NCBI RefSeq assembly: GCF_029094545.1
Contig: NZ_CP117835.1
Span: 3,514,001 to 3,578,000, forward strand
Direction: 5' to 3'
From: Alkalihalophilus pseudofirmus
Lineage (GTDB): Bacteria > Bacillota > Bacilli > Bacillales > Bacillaceae_D
Length of the DNA: 64,000 nucleotides
Shown: positions 32,145 through 43,863 of the stretch, one piece after another
How the letters are laid out: each line of letters begins with the position of its first letter
Position numbering within the stretch: the first letter of the stretch is position 1
Position numbers and translations under genes: made by a program
Notes under the pieces: generated by a model
The model's input: only the letters and a program-made list of their open reading frames with translations
Database searches by the model: none
What the model was told of the DNA's origin: nothing

Positions 32145-32225
32145 AGCCTATCACCTGCTCTTAGATTTAGTTCAATCTTATTAAAAATAACCTTATTTAT
32201 GTTTAATTTATCTTTCAGCTTATCT

Positions 32226-32708
32226 TTACTTAGATTGATCAGGATCTGATGGATCAGGATCTAATCGATAAGATAGCAATTTAAAATCGGGTGTGTAATG
32301 GAACGTTCCATACATCAATCCGTCGTGTTCTAACACGTGACGGAATAACTGTTTATCTCCTTCAGCCATAGGCAGGGATGTAATCTGATCTAGCGGCTGC
32401 CATTTTAAAGATCCTTCTGGTGATTCCTCAAGCTGTTCACCTTCATACTGTGTTGCTTGAAATGTAAACATCATCCACTCAGATTGAATCTTGTCATCTT
32501 CAATAATGACCATTGAAAAAACGGCACGCAGCTTCGCATCTTTCACAAGAAATCCTGTTTCTTCACGGAACTCTCTTGTCACTGCTTCTTTAATGGATTC
32601 ACCAGATTCCATTTTTCCTCCTGGTGCCACCCACCATCCTCTACGTGGCTTCTGTAACAATAACGCTTGATCTCCATTTACTAGTACACAGTTTGTAACC
32701 CTTTGCAA
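32226..32708 (-). CDS. yvcI: Nudix hydrolase (YvcI type)
   Basis: The Nudix box GGKMESGESIKEAVTREFREETGF is complete in this ~160-residue protein. It resembles YvcI, annotated as an 8-oxo-dGTP diphosphatase-like enzyme, but the substrate is not proven. I choose the TTG at 32708 (MQRVTNCVLV, as in B. subtilis) because GAGGTGA lies 5 nt upstream; an in-frame GTG at 32717 is inside that site. The C-terminus is a polar Asp/Ser/Pro-rich tail. Confidence 0.88.
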   Translation of the reverse strand: MQRVTNCVLVNGDQALLLQKPRRGWWVAPGGKMESGESIKEAVTREFREETGFLVKDAKLRAVFSMVIIEDDKIQSEWMMFTFQATQYEGEQLEESPEGSLKWQPLDQITSLPMAEGDKQLFRHVLEHDGLMYGTFHYTPDFKLLSYRLDPDPSDPDQSK

Positions 32709-32830
32709 CAGCTTCACCTCAGTTCTACTACTCCTTAATATTATACATTCATTTTGATAACGTCACAATTACTTGGATTAGGGAAAATTTGCATGAGGGT
32801 TGATTTTGTCGAATCATTTCAAAAATAGAC

Positions 32831-32860
32831 AAAAAAAGGGCACGGACGATGTGTCCGTGC
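32831..32860 (-). terminator. Terminator after trxB
   Basis: Perfect 8-bp stem GCACGGAC/GTCCGTGC followed on the minus strand by CCTTTTTTT. Confidence 0.8.
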
Positions 32861-32973
32861 AAATTATATAAAAAAGGGGGTCAATTACTTATTTATATCA
32901 TACCCCATATATATTTCATCCTTGTTACAAACTCATTAAGACCGAATTACGTTTTTTTCTGCAGTTTTTTGAA

Positions 32974-33933
<960 letters not shown>

Positions 33934-34023
33934 TCACTGCTGTAAATTGATTTCTACCCTTATCCTAATCAAGAGATATATAAGTGTCTACTTATATGCT
34001 CAAACAAAACAAATTCTTTACAA

Positions 34024-35121
34024 TTACCACAGGTGGTATTCTACATCGCGCGCCAAAAGGGTGCCTTGCTCTACTTTTTCAAGAATTTCTGCCGCAGATT
34101 TATTCCCTAGCTTTCCCGCTCTGCGCCAGTAAAATAAGGCCTTTTCATACTGGTCTGTGTGATAGTACGCCACAGCTAAGCAATGGAACAGATCGGGTTC
34201 ACGTTCTAAAATGAAGGGCTCTACACGCATAATCCGTCCGATGACCTGCTCGTAATGTCCGACTGCTGCCAGAACTTGTGCTACCTTCATATGATGTTCG
34301 ATATCAAGCGGATAAATGCGCTTAATCGCATCAATAAAAGGTGCTGCAGACAACTCATTGTCTTTCATCGTATAAAATACTGCTAAATTACAAAGGGCGA
34401 ATAAATTCCCCTCATCTTCTTGTAACACATTTCTGCTTAGTTCAAACGCCGAATCATCGCCTAGACGAAAAAGTGCTTCAGCTAAATGATTATGCGCCGA
34501 CCAGCAAGCAGGGTGCTCCGTAATAATGTCTTGCAAAATAGGAAGCGCCTCTTCAGGTTTCCCGTCTCTAAGCAGTGTACGGGCACGGCCATGCTCAATA
34601 ATATATTCATCAGAGGACAAATCAAACGACTCCCAATCTTCTTCGTCGTCCGCATCAGCCTCTGCTTCATTTTGCTCTACTTGCATTAAATCCAACAAGT
34701 CGCCTGCGTCTTTGAAGAACTCCCCGCCAGGAGTTAATACCATGTAACGCTTTGCGGCCTCTTCAGCCTTTTCAAATAATCCAAGATAGGCATAATTGTT
34801 AGCCATGAAAAAATAACATTCAGATTGATCGTCTCCGTGATTCGTTAGGACCATCTCTAAAATGTCATTCGATCTCTCATACTGGCCGATCTCTGAGAGA
34901 ACTGCCGCTAATTGAACATGAAAAACCGGCTCTTGATCCGTCAGCTTAACAGCACGTTCAAATAATTTCACTGCTCGCTTCAGATGGTTTTTACGATAAG
35001 CAATAATGCCTCTATGAAAGAAATAATCGCCGCTGCGATAAAACGGGATCACATTTCGGTTTTCTTGCTCATTTTCAGGTGTTAAGTTCATGAAGTTTAA
35101 TTCCCCCAAGTTCTCATTCAT
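34024..35121 (-). CDS. Tetratricopeptide repeat protein (YvcD-like)
   Basis: A cytosolic 365-residue protein built of TPR-type helix pairs (for example YFFHRGIIAYRKNHLKRAVKLFERAVKL, AVAYYHTDQYEKALFYWRRAGKL) with an acidic linker in the middle (EAEADADDEEDWESFD). Such scaffolds mediate protein-protein contacts; no partner can be named. It lies upstream of trxB as YvcD does in bacilli. The start at 35121 lacks a clear ribosome binding site; the internal ATG at 35091 with GGGGGA upstream is a fair alternative. Confidence 0.85.
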   Translation of the reverse strand: MNENLGELNFMNLTPENEQENRNVIPFYRSGDYFFHRGIIAYRKNHLKRAVKLFERAVKLTDQEPVFHVQLAAVLSEIGQYERSNDILEMVLTNHGDDQSECYFFMANNYAYLGLFEKAEEAAKRYMVLTPGGEFFKDAGDLLDLMQVEQNEAEADADDEEDWESFDLSSDEYIIEHGRARTLLRDGKPEEALPILQDIITEHPACWSAHNHLAEALFRLGDDSAFELSRNVLQEDEGNLFALCNLAVFYTMKDNELSAAPFIDAIKRIYPLDIEHHMKVAQVLAAVGHYEQVIGRIMRVEPFILEREPDLFHCLAVAYYHTDQYEKALFYWRRAGKLGNKSAAEILEKVEQGTLLARDVEYHLW

Positions 35122-35315
35122 ACACCCAAGTATACAATAAACAAAGAGAAGTAGGAATGTGAAATAACGATTCTTCTTTGTTCTAGCCTCGAATTTCCTC
35201 TACCTTTCCAATCTATATTCTATTACACAAACTTTAGATAGAAACTTTTACCAAAAATGTTATAACATAAGGACTATATACCTATCAACTTTAACATTCT
35301 TACTCGAGGTGATAT

Positions 35316-36458
35316 ATGCTAACTAAATACATAGTAAAAGAAAAAGGCCTTACTTTATTAGAAGTATTAGCTACCATTGTGATCTCATCCCTTTTTATAG
35401 GGATCATTTATAATGTATTACTATCTACTTTTTCATTTAATGAGAAAACAAGCTCGCATATCAACCTTCGTCAAGAGGCCAATATTATGATGACACAGTT
35501 AAGAGAACAGCATAAGGCTGGATATGATGATGTATTTTGCTATGATGATTTTTTTGAATCTGCGCATTTAATCGAACACATTGAGCTTAATGAAATTTCA
35601 CCTGAAGGAACAACTATTACTACGAACAGACGTTGCGGGAATTTAAACGCTGACTATAACTTAAATGTAAATATGAGGCTAACCGATTCTCATAACCCTT
35701 CATTTGAGATACAAACAACCCTGGAAAGTCAATATTCCTCAAGTGTTACACCAATTAATCCAGGCCCTGATCCTGATCCAGAACCCGAGTCTTCGTTTCT
35801 AGACTACTTAAGAAAGGAAAATGTCCTCTTCTTTGGAAATATTCTTGATTTCACAGGGAACGGAACCGTCATAGGTCCAGAAGCTACAGTTGTGATGCGA
35901 AACGGCTTTTCATCGAACAGCGGCTCTAAAACATCAATCAAGGCGAAGAATATTTACATACAAGGAAATTTAGATTTAAAACATATTACTCTTGGCCACA
36001 GCTCTGAGAGCACCATTTACGTAGGCGGTGATATTTTAACAGGAAACTTAAATCAGGTTGATATCAACGGAAAAATACTTTATACAGGTTCAATTACGGG
36101 TAAAGATACACTCCCGCACGAAGATAGCTACACAGTGGAAAAAGTAGATTCTATTTCGTTTCCTGAATTTACTTTGCCTGATGTAGAAAATCAAAATTGG
36201 TATACAGAGAGAGGCTACACCGTATTAAATGACCAGACGACGTACCGCAAACAGATTTCTAATCAGACCATCTATGCCTCTAAAGGAGATGTAAGAATCT
36301 CTAGTAATACGAGCGGCATAATCTTTGCTCCAGATGGTAATGTCACCATTGATAATAATGCTACATTTACCGGAGTGATTATCGCTAAAAGCATTGATAT
36401 AAAAGGGACCGTCGTTTATGAACCTCTTCCGCCGGATGCCGAAGTCCCTTTCAACTAA
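35316..36458 (+). CDS. Type IV pilin-like (pseudopilin) protein with beta-solenoid-like C-terminus
   Basis: The N-terminus is a class III signal peptide: a short basic leader, then G|LTLLEVLATIVISSLFIGIIY with Glu at +5, cut by prepilin peptidase. Two cysteines (in VFCYDD and RRCGN) could bond in the pilin head. A Pro/Asp linker (NPGPDPDPEPE) leads to a ~210-residue region of short beta-like steps (IKAKNIYIQGNLDLKHITLG, STIYVGGDILTGNLNQVDINGK), resembling polymer-forming or bactofilin-like solenoids. GAGGTGAT precedes the ATG. It stands alone with its own terminator, with no secretion ATPase or other pilins nearby. Architecture is what I see; function as a minor pilin or surface protein is inference. 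Confidence 0.75.
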   Translation: MLTKYIVKEKGLTLLEVLATIVISSLFIGIIYNVLLSTFSFNEKTSSHINLRQEANIMMTQLREQHKAGYDDVFCYDDFFESAHLIEHIELNEISPEGTTITTNRRCGNLNADYNLNVNMRLTDSHNPSFEIQTTLESQYSSSVTPINPGPDPDPEPESSFLDYLRKENVLFFGNILDFTGNGTVIGPEATVVMRNGFSSNSGSKTSIKAKNIYIQGNLDLKHITLGHSSESTIYVGGDILTGNLNQVDINGKILYTGSITGKDTLPHEDSYTVEKVDSISFPEFTLPDVENQNWYTERGYTVLNDQTTYRKQISNQTIYASKGDVRISSNTSGIIFAPDGNVTIDNNATFTGVIIAKSIDIKGTVVYEPLPPDAEVPFN

Positions 36459-36460
36459 AA

Positions 36461-36494
36461 AAACTCAGGAGCATGTGGATATGCTCCTGAGTTT
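36461..36494. terminator. Bidirectional terminator between pseudopilin and doxX genes
   Basis: A 14-bp perfect stem (AAACTCAGGAGCAT with ATGCTCCTGAGTTT) with A's before and T's after serves both converging genes. Confidence 0.85.
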
Positions 36495-36503
36495 TATAAA
36501 GTG

Positions 36504-37022
36504 TTAAGCCGCATTCGCTACATCACCTTGAATCCTTTGGCCGCCATTTCGTTTGTTGTTAATGAACCCTTTCATATAAGGAATAGCCCAGCGGTCGCCG
36601 CCGTATCTGCCAGCATTCGCTCCTGCTGCCAAGATGAAGATGGTAAATAAGATCATCCACGGATTAGAAGAAATCGTTCCGGCAAATAAGAAGGCAAAAT
36701 TCATCATAATCCCGAAGAAGGCTGCTGCTGTTGTAAATACCCCAAAGATCAATCCAAGACCGACAAACAATTCTCCCCATGCCACCATGTAGCTGAACAA
36801 TTCTGCATTAGGAACAGCAAACCCCTCAATAAAAGCATGGTATGTTGGATATTGCTCAAGCACAGCGGGATTATTCACAACTCCCATTAAATATCCCTCA
36901 GCACTAAATCCTCCCGTTACTTTACCAAAACCGGCTGTCACCCACATCCAGCCAATATATAATCGGATCAAAGTTAGAGCTCCTGCTGCATAGCGGTTCG
37001 TCCGTAAAAAATTCATAAACAT
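36504..37022 (-). CDS. DoxX family membrane protein
   Basis: The 172-residue protein has four hydrophobic segments and the family start LTLIRLYIGWMWVTAGFGKVTGGF, plus a short charged C-terminal tail. DoxX-like proteins are often tied to redox or thiol stress, but the biochemical role here is unknown. ATG 37022 follows GAGGAGG; the longer frame has no ribosome binding site. Two TGTGA-N6-TCACA palindromes in its promoter region suggest control by a Rex- or Fnr-type regulator. Confidence 0.85.
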   Translation of the reverse strand: MFMNFLRTNRYAAGALTLIRLYIGWMWVTAGFGKVTGGFSAEGYLMGVVNNPAVLEQYPTYHAFIEGFAVPNAELFSYMVAWGELFVGLGLIFGVFTTAAAFFGIMMNFAFLFAGTISSNPWMILFTIFILAAGANAGRYGGDRWAIPYMKGFINNKRNGGQRIQGDVANAA

Positions 37023-37077
37023 CGTAATGTCCTCCTCTTGTTTTCCTTTTGGTATGATTTCAGTTTGCAAATTCGTT

Positions 37078-37182
37078 TGTGAAACATTTCACATGATAAG
37101 TTAAAAAAATTGATTTGGATTAGTGATCACTAACTTCCTTACACTCATAGTATACTACGATCGATTTGTGAAGTTAATCACA
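37078..37182 (-). promoter_or_regulatory. doxX promoter with two Rex/Fnr-type palindromes
   Basis: TGTGAAACATTTCACA (37078-37093) and TGTGAAGTTAATCACA (37167-37182) both fit TGTGA-N6-TCACA; the first also fits TTGTGAA-N4-TTCACA of Rex. On the minus strand TTAACT (37172-37177) and TATACT (37149-37154) are 17 bp apart, so the upstream box overlaps the -35. Another palindrome, TTAGTGATCACTAA, lies between. Confidence 0.6.
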
Positions 37183-37240
37183 TATTCTCATTTTTCTGTG
37201 ACCACTTTGTGAAATATTGAGCAAAGTTTATGGTACTTAT

Positions 37241-37274
37241 AAAAAAGAGACCTATCCACATGTGAATAAGTCTC
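37241..37274 (-). terminator. Terminator of the histidine operon
   Basis: A 14-bp stem with one wobble (GAGACTTATTCACA/TGTGGATAGGTCTC on minus) followed by six T's, 6 bp after the hisI stop. Confidence 0.85.
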
Positions 37275-37280
37275 TCCCTC

Positions 37281-37913
37281 TTATGATTTTGGCTTGTGGC
37301 GTTCCTCAAGCACTGATAATACTTCGTCTAACGGCAGCTTTTGTTCTCTTAGCAGCACGAGAAGGTGATAGAGAAGATCGGCTACTTCCCATTTTAATTC
37401 TTCTGGGTCACGGTTTTTCGCCGCAATAATCACTTCGCCCGCTTCTTCACCGACTTTTTTGAGGATTTTATCCACACCTTTTTCAAACAAGTATGTCGTA
37501 TAAGCTCCTTCTGGCATCTCCGCCTCACGCTCGGCAATGACACGCTCTAACTCATCAAGAATTGCAAATCGTGTAGGATTAGTACGGATATTTTCGCCAA
37601 AAAGCGAATCGCTGAAGCATGTGTAATCTCCTTTATGGCATGCCGGACCTGCCGGTGTGACAAGCACTACAATGGAATCAGCATCACAGTCATACCGCAT
37701 ATCAACAATCTGCTGCGTATTGCCAGAAGTTGCTCCTTTATGCCACAGCTCTTCTCTAGAGCGGCTGTAAAACCACGTTTCTCTAGTATCTAGAGATTTC
37801 TGCAGAGATTCTTCGTTCATATAAGCTAATGTCAGTACTTCTTTACTTGTTGCATCTTGAACGATCGCTGGCACTAGTCCGCGTTCATCAAATTTGATTT
37901 TTTCTACACTCAT
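37281..37913 (-). CDS. hisI: Bifunctional phosphoribosyl-AMP cyclohydrolase / phosphoribosyl-ATP pyrophosphatase
   Basis: The 210-residue HisIE protein catalyses steps two and three of histidine synthesis. The N-terminal HisI domain has [28 protein letters not shown] and the metal cysteine regions DCDADS and [12 protein letters not shown]; the C-terminal HisE domain contains [12 protein letters not shown] and [13 protein letters not shown]. It overlaps hisF by four bases and is the last gene of the operon. Confidence 0.97.
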   Translation of the reverse strand: MSVEKIKFDERGLVPAIVQDATSKEVLTLAYMNEESLQKSLDTRETWFYSRSREELWHKGATSGNTQQIVDMRYDCDADSIVVLVTPAGPACHKGDYTCFSDSLFGENIRTNPTRFAILDELERVIAEREAEMPEGAYTTYLFEKGVDKILKKVGEEAGEVIIAAKNRDPEELKWEVADLLYHLLVLLREQKLPLDEVLSVLEERHKPKS

Positions 37914-38677
37914 CGAACGAGCACCCCTTCCTGCCTCAAGTATGTTTTTACTTCTTCTACAGATGTTTCTTTGTAATGGAAAATCGACGCTGCGAGTGCT
38001 GCATCCGCATTGACTACTTTAAACACATCAGCAAAGTCTTCTTTTTTTCCTGCACCGCCTGAAGCAATAACCGGTACGCTGACCACTTCATTGACCGCTT
38101 TTGTTAAAGCAAGATCAAATCCAGTCTTAGCCCCGTCCTGGTCCATGCTTGTAAGCAGAATTTCACCTGCACCTAAACGTGTTGCTTCCTTCGCCCAATC
38201 ACGCACTTCCCACTCGGTTGCTTGGCGGCCGCCATGGGTATAAATTCTCCATGAGCCAAGCTCTTCGTCATATTTCGCATCAATGGCCACGACAATACAT
38301 TGCGAGCCAAAAAAGTCCGCTCCCTCACGAATCAGTTCTGGGCGTTTTACTGCTGCTGTATTCAGTGATACCTTATCAGCCCCGGCCCGCAGCACTCGCT
38401 TCATATCTTCTAGCGTATTAATCCCGCCGCCGACGGTAAATGGAATCGCAAGTTTTCCAGCTACTTCTTCAACGACTTCAACCATCGTTTCACGTCCTTC
38501 ATGCGAGGCGGAAATATCTAAGAATACTAGTTCATCTGCCCCCTGCTCATCATAAAAGGCAGCCAGTTCAACCGGATCCCCTGCATCACGCAAGTCCACA
38601 AATTGAACGCCTTTGACCACACGTCCTTCTTTTACATCCAAGCATGGAATCATTCGTTTTGTAAGCACGTGTTTCAC
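37910..38677 (-). CDS. hisF: Imidazole glycerol phosphate synthase subunit HisF
   Basis: HisF is the cyclase barrel that, with ammonia from HisH, makes imidazole glycerol phosphate and AICAR. The 255-residue product shows catalytic aspartate in [14 protein letters not shown], the second in [11 protein letters not shown], and phosphate loops [14 protein letters not shown] and [11 protein letters not shown]. Overlaps both hisI and hisA by four bases. Confidence 0.98.
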   Translation of the reverse strand: MKHVLTKRMIPCLDVKEGRVVKGVQFVDLRDAGDPVELAAFYDEQGADELVFLDISASHEGRETMVEVVEEVAGKLAIPFTVGGGINTLEDMKRVLRAGADKVSLNTAAVKRPELIREGADFFGSQCIVVAIDAKYDEELGSWRIYTHGGRQATEWEVRDWAKEATRLGAGEILLTSMDQDGAKTGFDLALTKAVNEVVSVPVIASGGAGKKEDFADVFKVVNADAALAASIFHYKETSVEEVKTYLRQEGVLVR

Positions 38678-39402
38678 TCTCCTTTTAATGCATCTTTGAG
38701 GGTAAATTGATTCGTATACAAAGCCTTACCGACAATGGCTCCGCCGATCTCACTCGGGTGTTCGCGAAGTTCTTTTAAGTCCGCTAAGTTGCTGACGCCG
38801 CCGGAAGCAATCACTTCTTTCCCTGTTTCCTCAGCCATTTTGGCAATCGCTTCTGTATTCGGGCCGGACAGCATCCCATCACGTGAAATGTCAGTGAAAA
38901 TAAACACTTCTGCTCCGTGACGTGCGAGCTCATTGGCAAGATCAACTGCCTGAACAGAAGATGTCTCAAGCCAGCCGTCAGTTGCCACATAGCCATCGCG
39001 CGCATCTAAGCCGATTGCAATTTTCTCACCGCCGTATGTAGAAAGCATTTCTTTAGTGAAAGCAGGATTATTAACTGCGACACTTCCTAAAATGACACGA
39101 TCAATCCCGCGCTCTAAATAATAAGCAATATCTTCAGCCGTGCGAATGCCGCCGCCGACTTGAACGGACACATTAAGTTCTTTCGCTACTTTCACGACAT
39201 GCTCATGGTTAATGCGAGTCTTCGCCTTCGCCCCGTCTAAGTCGACCATATGAATCCACTTTGCTCCTGCTTCAGCAAATGATTCAGCCATCTCAAACGG
39301 TGAATCGCCGTACACCGTCTCTTGGTTGTAATCGCCTTGAACAAGACGCACACATTTCCCATCACGCATATCAATTGCTGGATAGATCTCAAACTTAGCC
39401 AC
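38674..39402 (-). CDS. hisA: ProFAR isomerase HisA
   Basis: HisA isomerises ProFAR to PRFAR. The ~242-residue barrel has [32 protein letters not shown] and [14 protein letters not shown]. The GTG at 39402 is favoured since AGGAG lies 9 nt upstream; a TTG two codons earlier is only 3 nt from it. The start overlaps the 3' end of hisH. Confidence 0.97.
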   Translation of the reverse strand: MAKFEIYPAIDMRDGKCVRLVQGDYNQETVYGDSPFEMAESFAEAGAKWIHMVDLDGAKAKTRINHEHVVKVAKELNVSVQVGGGIRTAEDIAYYLERGIDRVILGSVAVNNPAFTKEMLSTYGGEKIAIGLDARDGYVATDGWLETSSVQAVDLANELARHGAEVFIFTDISRDGMLSGPNTEAIAKMAEETGKEVIASGGVSNLADLKELREHPSEIGGAIVGKALYTNQFTLKDALKGE

Positions 39403-40036
39403 GTGCAATCGCTCCTCTCTCTACATAAGCCCCGTAATTTTTCAGAATTGCCATTCCGACCGTGCTGCTTTTCTCCGGGTGAAATTGTGTCCCTAATACA
39501 TTCTCACGGCCAACAACCGCAGGAACAACCCTTCCGTAATCACTTGTAGCAAGGAGTACATTCTTATCGTCTGTTTTCACAACATAGGAATGAACAAAAT
39601 ACACATGTCCTTCTTCTACCCCGCGAAGCAGCAAGCTATCTTTATTGAACGTCAGCTTATTCCAGCCCATATGCGGCACTTTATACGCTTGACCTGCCTC
39701 ATCGACACCGCTGAAGCGCTCAACACGGCCAGGAAGCAAGCCTAGTCCTGATGTAAGGCCATGCTCCTCACTGCTTTCAAATAACAGCTGCATTCCAAGG
39801 CAGATACCAAGCAGCGGTTTGCCCTCATTTGCCCAGTTGCGCAAAAACAGCGCGAGACCTGTTTCGTTTAAAATACTCATCGCATCACGAAACGCCCCAA
39901 CACCCGGGAGGATCAGCCCATCTGCCTTTTCCAGTTCTGCCGGGTCCGCTGATAGAAAATAAGGCATGTCCATACGCTCTAATGCTTTACTGACACTATG
40001 TAAATTCCCCATGCCATAATCGACAATGCCAATCAT
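39395..40036 (-). CDS. hisH: Imidazole glycerol phosphate synthase glutaminase HisH
   Basis: HisH is a class I glutamine amidotransferase that supplies ammonia to HisF. The 213-residue protein carries the nucleophile cysteine in [13 protein letters not shown] and the His-Glu pair in GTQFHPEKS. Its start is directly adjacent to the hisB stop. Confidence 0.97.
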   Translation of the reverse strand: MIGIVDYGMGNLHSVSKALERMDMPYFLSADPAELEKADGLILPGVGAFRDAMSILNETGLALFLRNWANEGKPLLGICLGMQLLFESSEEHGLTSGLGLLPGRVERFSGVDEAGQAYKVPHMGWNKLTFNKDSLLLRGVEEGHVYFVHSYVVKTDDKNVLLATSDYGRVVPAVVGRENVLGTQFHPEKSSTVGMAILKNYGAYVERGAIARG

Positions 40037-40621
40037 CTACAACATTCCTTTCGTGGATGGAACTCCTTTAACACGCTCATCAATAGTTGTTGCCTCATCT
40101 AAGGCACGCGCCAATGCTTTAAAGATTGCCTCAATAATGTGGTGAGTGTTCTGTCCGTAATGAACAATGACATGCAGATTCATTCTCGCTTCAAGCGCCA
40201 GCTTCCATAAAAACTCATGCACAAGCTCCGTATCAAAGGTACCGACCTTCTGGCTCGGGAACTCGGCACGGAATTCAAGATGCGGGCGGTTGCTTAAGTC
40301 CACTACGACTTGGGCAAGCGTTTCATCCATTGGAACAAAGGCACTGCCATAACGCTTAATTCCTTTTTTATCACCTAGAGCATCTTTTAAAGCCGTTCCT
40401 AGACAGATTCCGATATCCTCAGTTGTGTGGTGATCATCCACCTCAATATCACCTTTCGCATCCACTGTTAAATTGAAGTGACCGTGCTTTGTGAATAAAT
40501 CGAGCATATGAGTAAGAAAAGGCACACCCGTTTCGAGTTCAGAAACCCCTTCCCCGTCAATGGTAAAGTCTAAATCGATAGTTGTTTCACCGGTTTGTCT
40601 TTCAAGTCTTGCCTGTCTCAT
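40037..40621 (-). CDS. hisB: Imidazoleglycerol-phosphate dehydratase
   Basis: This monofunctional 194-residue HisB has the two Mn-binding HDHHxxE-type repeats ([14 protein letters not shown] and [15 protein letters not shown]...[19 protein letters not shown]). No phosphatase domain is fused, as usual outside enterobacteria. The start abuts the hisD stop. Confidence 0.98.
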   Translation of the reverse strand: MRQARLERQTGETTIDLDFTIDGEGVSELETGVPFLTHMLDLFTKHGHFNLTVDAKGDIEVDDHHTTEDIGICLGTALKDALGDKKGIKRYGSAFVPMDETLAQVVVDLSNRPHLEFRAEFPSQKVGTFDTELVHEFLWKLALEARMNLHVIVHYGQNTHHIIEAIFKALARALDEATTIDERVKGVPSTKGML

Positions 40622-41893
40622 CTATTCATCCTCCAACCTAATATCAATTGCTCTAGCATGTGCTTCTAATCCTTCTAATCTAGCAAGGGCAGAAATACTC
40701 GCTCCCTTTTGCTTTAGCGCCTGCTTGCTGTAGCTGATGATGCTTGATTTTTTCACGAAATCATCCACGCTTAATGGGCTTGAGAAACGCGCAGTGCCGT
40801 TCGTCGGCAGAACATGATTCGGTCCTGCAAAATAATCTCCAACAGGCTCTGAGCTGTATGGTCCGACAAAGATTGCTCCAGCATGGCGGATCCGTCCGAC
40901 AAGCGCCATCGCATCTTCTGTTAAAAGTTCAAGATGTTCTGGGGCTAACTCATTCGTTACATCCACAGCTTCATCTAAATCTTTCGTCACATAGACCGCC
41001 CCGTAATCGCGAATTGATGCCTCGGCAATCTCACGCTTCGGCAGTGTTTCAAGCTGCTTCTCTACGGCAGTTTTTACTGCTTCCGCGAGGTCGCTTGAAG
41101 GCGTTACTAATACGGCCGATGCTCTCTCGTCATGCTCTGCTTGGCTCAACAGATCCGCTGCAATGTATTGCGCATTCGCATTCTCATCAGCTAAGACGAC
41201 AATTTCACTCGGTCCTGCAATCATATCAATATCCACTCGTCCAAATACCGCGCGTTTTGCCAAAGCGACAAAGATATTGCCTGGTCCTGTGATTTTATCG
41301 ACAGCTTGGATCGTCTCTGTTCCGTAAGCGAGAGCGGCAATGGCCTGAGCGCCTCCTACTTTATAAATAGAGGTAACACCAAGCTCCTTCGCTGTGACGA
41401 GGACACTTGCTGGGATTGTGCCATCTTTTTGCGGCGGAGTAACGATCGAAATTCTTCCAACGCCCGCTGCCTGCGCCGGGATGACGTTCATCATGATTGA
41501 GGACGGATAAGCAGCCTTGCCGCCTGGCACATATAAGCCGACAGCATCAAGCGGCGTGACTTTCTGGCCAAGGATCGTTCCGTCTTCTTTTGTCGTCATC
41601 CAAGACTGCTGCACCTGACGCTGGTGAAAATCACGGATATTCTCAATCGCCTCTCGAATAGCTTTTAAGACGCCTGGATCCAGCTGTTCATATGCCGCAA
41701 GAAATTCTGACTCTTCAACAAGAAGCGCGTCAAGCTTCGCCCCGTCAAACTTCTCGGTATATGAGAACAAGGCTTGATCACCACGTTTTCTAACCTCTTC
41801 AATAATCGCATCGACAGCCTCGCGCTGCTCGCTCGTACCAGCATCCAAGTCTCTTTTTAAACTGACCGAATCTGTGACCTCTATAATTCTCAT
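40622..41893 (-). CDS. hisD: Histidinol dehydrogenase
   Basis: HisD carries out the last two NAD-dependent oxidations to histidine with one zinc. The 423-residue protein has [57 protein letters not shown] and LAPEHLELL, matching family length and order. Its start overlaps hisG by four bases. Confidence 0.98.
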   Translation of the reverse strand: MRIIEVTDSVSLKRDLDAGTSEQREAVDAIIEEVRKRGDQALFSYTEKFDGAKLDALLVEESEFLAAYEQLDPGVLKAIREAIENIRDFHQRQVQQSWMTTKEDGTILGQKVTPLDAVGLYVPGGKAAYPSSIMMNVIPAQAAGVGRISIVTPPQKDGTIPASVLVTAKELGVTSIYKVGGAQAIAALAYGTETIQAVDKITGPGNIFVALAKRAVFGRVDIDMIAGPSEIVVLADENANAQYIAADLLSQAEHDERASAVLVTPSSDLAEAVKTAVEKQLETLPKREIAEASIRDYGAVYVTKDLDEAVDVTNELAPEHLELLTEDAMALVGRIRHAGAIFVGPYSSEPVGDYFAGPNHVLPTNGTARFSSPLSVDDFVKKSSIISYSKQALKQKGASISALARLEGLEAHARAIDIRLEDE

Positions 41894-42525
41894 GCTTCCA
41901 CACCATCCACAACACCTGACAAACGTTCAACCATGCGGTCAATCTGCTCATCTTTCATCCGGTAGCTGACTGGGTTAACGATTAGACGTGAGGTGATCGG
42001 CACAATTGTTTCAAACTCAACCAGACCGTTTTCTTTTAGCGTGCGCCCCGTTGAAACAATATCAACAATGCGATCTGCCAGGCCGATAAGCGGTGCCAGC
42101 TCGATCGAACCATTCAGCTTAATCATCTCGACCTGCTCGCCTTGCTCTTTAAAATACTGTGCCGCAAGATTAGGATACTTTGAGGCTACTTTAGGGTTAA
42201 TGTCTTTTTTCTCATACCCCGGAAGTCCTGCCACAGCTAAGTAGCACTCGCTGATTTTCAAATCAAGCACCTCGTACACATCACGTTCTTCTTCAATCAT
42301 GACATCTTTTCCAGCTACCCCAATATCAGCTACCCCGTGCTCCACATAAGTCGGTACATCCATCGGCTTTGCTAGAATGAAGCGCAAATTCTCTTCTTCG
42401 ACATCTATAATTAACTTTCTTGAATCATCAAATTCCTCTGGGAGGCGGTAGCCGGCTTTACGTAATAACTCAACCGCCTCTTCAAAAATACGTCCTTTCG
42501 GCATTGCCACTGTTAACACTTCGCT
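41890..42525 (-). CDS. hisG: ATP phosphoribosyltransferase, short form
   Basis: HisG condenses ATP and PRPP, the first committed step. At 211 residues it is the short catalytic form that lacks the C-terminal regulatory domain and needs HisZ. Motifs include [32 protein letters not shown] and the PRPP-binding [17 protein letters not shown] 42525 follows AAAGGAGG. Confidence 0.97.
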   Translation of the reverse strand, partial: SEVLTVAMPKGRIFEEAVELLRKAGYRLPEEFDDSRKLIIDVEEENLRFILAKPMDVPTYVEHGVADIGVAGKDVMIEEERDVYEVLDLKISECYLAVAGLPGYEKKDINPKVASKYPNLAAQYFKEQGEQVEMIKLNGSIELAPLIGLADRIVDIVSTGRTLKENGLVEFETIVPITSRLIVNPVSYRMKDEQIDRMVERLSGVVDGVEA

Positions 42526-42529
42526 CATT

Positions 42530-43711
42530 CTACTCGCCTCCTTTTTTAGACTTTCCAATGCAATAGATTACATCATCATACTGCTCGCTCATTTGATCGA
42601 CATCGCCGACACCAGAGAGATCTTGCAGGACAACAGAAATCCCTTCTTCACGCTTCTGGCTTGCCAACTCTGTTGCTTCCGTGCGGCGTTCCTTACTGAA
42701 AATCACACATACATTTTCCTTAGCAGGTGCTGTTTTTCCGATCGCTTCCGTTAATAAGTCTAAACGCACACCAAACCCTGTTGCAGGCGCCGGACGGTTA
42801 AACTTTTCAAGCAGCTGGTCATAACGGCCGCCGCTGCTTAACGGCACACCGAGATCACCGCCGTAGCCTTCAAATACAACTCCCGTATAATAGCTCAGGT
42901 GCAACACAAGATTTAGGTCAAGCTTCACATACGAATCAATACCGTAACTCTCAAGCACACCCCATAACTGTGTTAATTCATTAAGGGCGCGTTCTCCTTG
43001 TTCTGTTTGAATCAATTCACGTGCTTGATCAAGCGCCTCTTTGCCGCCGCGCAGCTTAAGCAATTTTAAGAGACGGTCTTTATCTATTGATGACAGGCTG
43101 AGCTCTTTCACATGCTCCTTGAAGCCGACGTAATTCTTTTCATACAGATAACGGCGGAGAACAAGCGCTCGTTCCTCATTTCCGACGACATCTAAAAGAA
43201 GAGCATCGACATAGCCGACATGCCCAATCGCTACTTTAAAGTTATCAAGACCGGCACGCTTTAAGCTTGCGATCATTAAAGCAATCACTTCACCGTCCGC
43301 ACTGACCGTCCCATCACCAATCAGCTCTACACCAACTTGTTCAAATTCAGCCGGCTTGCCGCCTTCGTGCTGCTGCGCACGGTAGACATTTGACTGATAG
43401 TTGAGGCGCACTGGGAATGTTGCTTCTTTTAAGCTTGATGCAACAAGTCTTGCAATCGGTGCAGTCATATCTGGACGAAGCACAAGGGTATTTCCTTTTG
43501 AATCTAGTAATTTAAAGAGCTGCTGATCTAAAATCGCAGACGCATCTCCAACCGTATCGTAAAATTCAAGTGTTGGCGTATCAATTGTTTGATAGCCCCA
43601 TAATGACATTTCTGTTGTCAGCTGATCGCGAATCAACTTTTTCGTTCGATAAAGAGCAGGTAAGGTATCTCTCATTCCAATCGGCTTTTCAAACATAAAT
43701 GGCTTCGACAT
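42530..43711 (-). CDS. hisZ: ATP phosphoribosyltransferase regulatory subunit HisZ
   Basis: HisZ is a histidyl-tRNA-synthetase-like protein without charging activity that binds HisG and confers histidine feedback. The 393-residue product has class II synthetase-like motifs ([68 protein letters not shown]) but lacks the anticodon-binding domain. First gene of the operon; ATG 43711 follows AAGGAGTGG. Confidence 0.95.
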   Translation of the reverse strand: MSKPFMFEKPIGMRDTLPALYRTKKLIRDQLTTEMSLWGYQTIDTPTLEFYDTVGDASAILDQQLFKLLDSKGNTLVLRPDMTAPIARLVASSLKEATFPVRLNYQSNVYRAQQHEGGKPAEFEQVGVELIGDGTVSADGEVIALMIASLKRAGLDNFKVAIGHVGYVDALLLDVVGNEERALVLRRYLYEKNYVGFKEHVKELSLSSIDKDRLLKLLKLRGGKEALDQARELIQTEQGERALNELTQLWGVLESYGIDSYVKLDLNLVLHLSYYTGVVFEGYGGDLGVPLSSGGRYDQLLEKFNRPAPATGFGVRLDLLTEAIGKTAPAKENVCVIFSKERRTEATELASQKREEGISVVLQDLSGVGDVDQMSEQYDDVIYCIGKSKKGGE

Positions 43712-43834
43712 CACGTTCCACTCCTTGATTTCTCTATTTATAATGTGAGTCAGCTTAAGCGTCTTCCTCATACTAGTTCGTTTTGTTTTTACTTTAGTTC
43801 GCTAATATACTACCGAAATAAAGAATTTATATGT

Positions 43835-43863
43835 AGTCTACACGACGATAACCATACCGTCAA
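43835..43863 (-). promoter_or_regulatory. Candidate promoter of the histidine operon
   Basis: TTGACG (43858-43863) and TAGACT (43835-43840), 17 bp apart on the minus strand, about 125 bp before hisZ. I found no T-box specifier or terminator in the leader. Confidence 0.45.

Noticed and set aside
40744-41292. 182-codon plus-strand ORF
   Set aside because: Antisense shadow of hisD; composition is arbitrary and there is no ribosome binding site.
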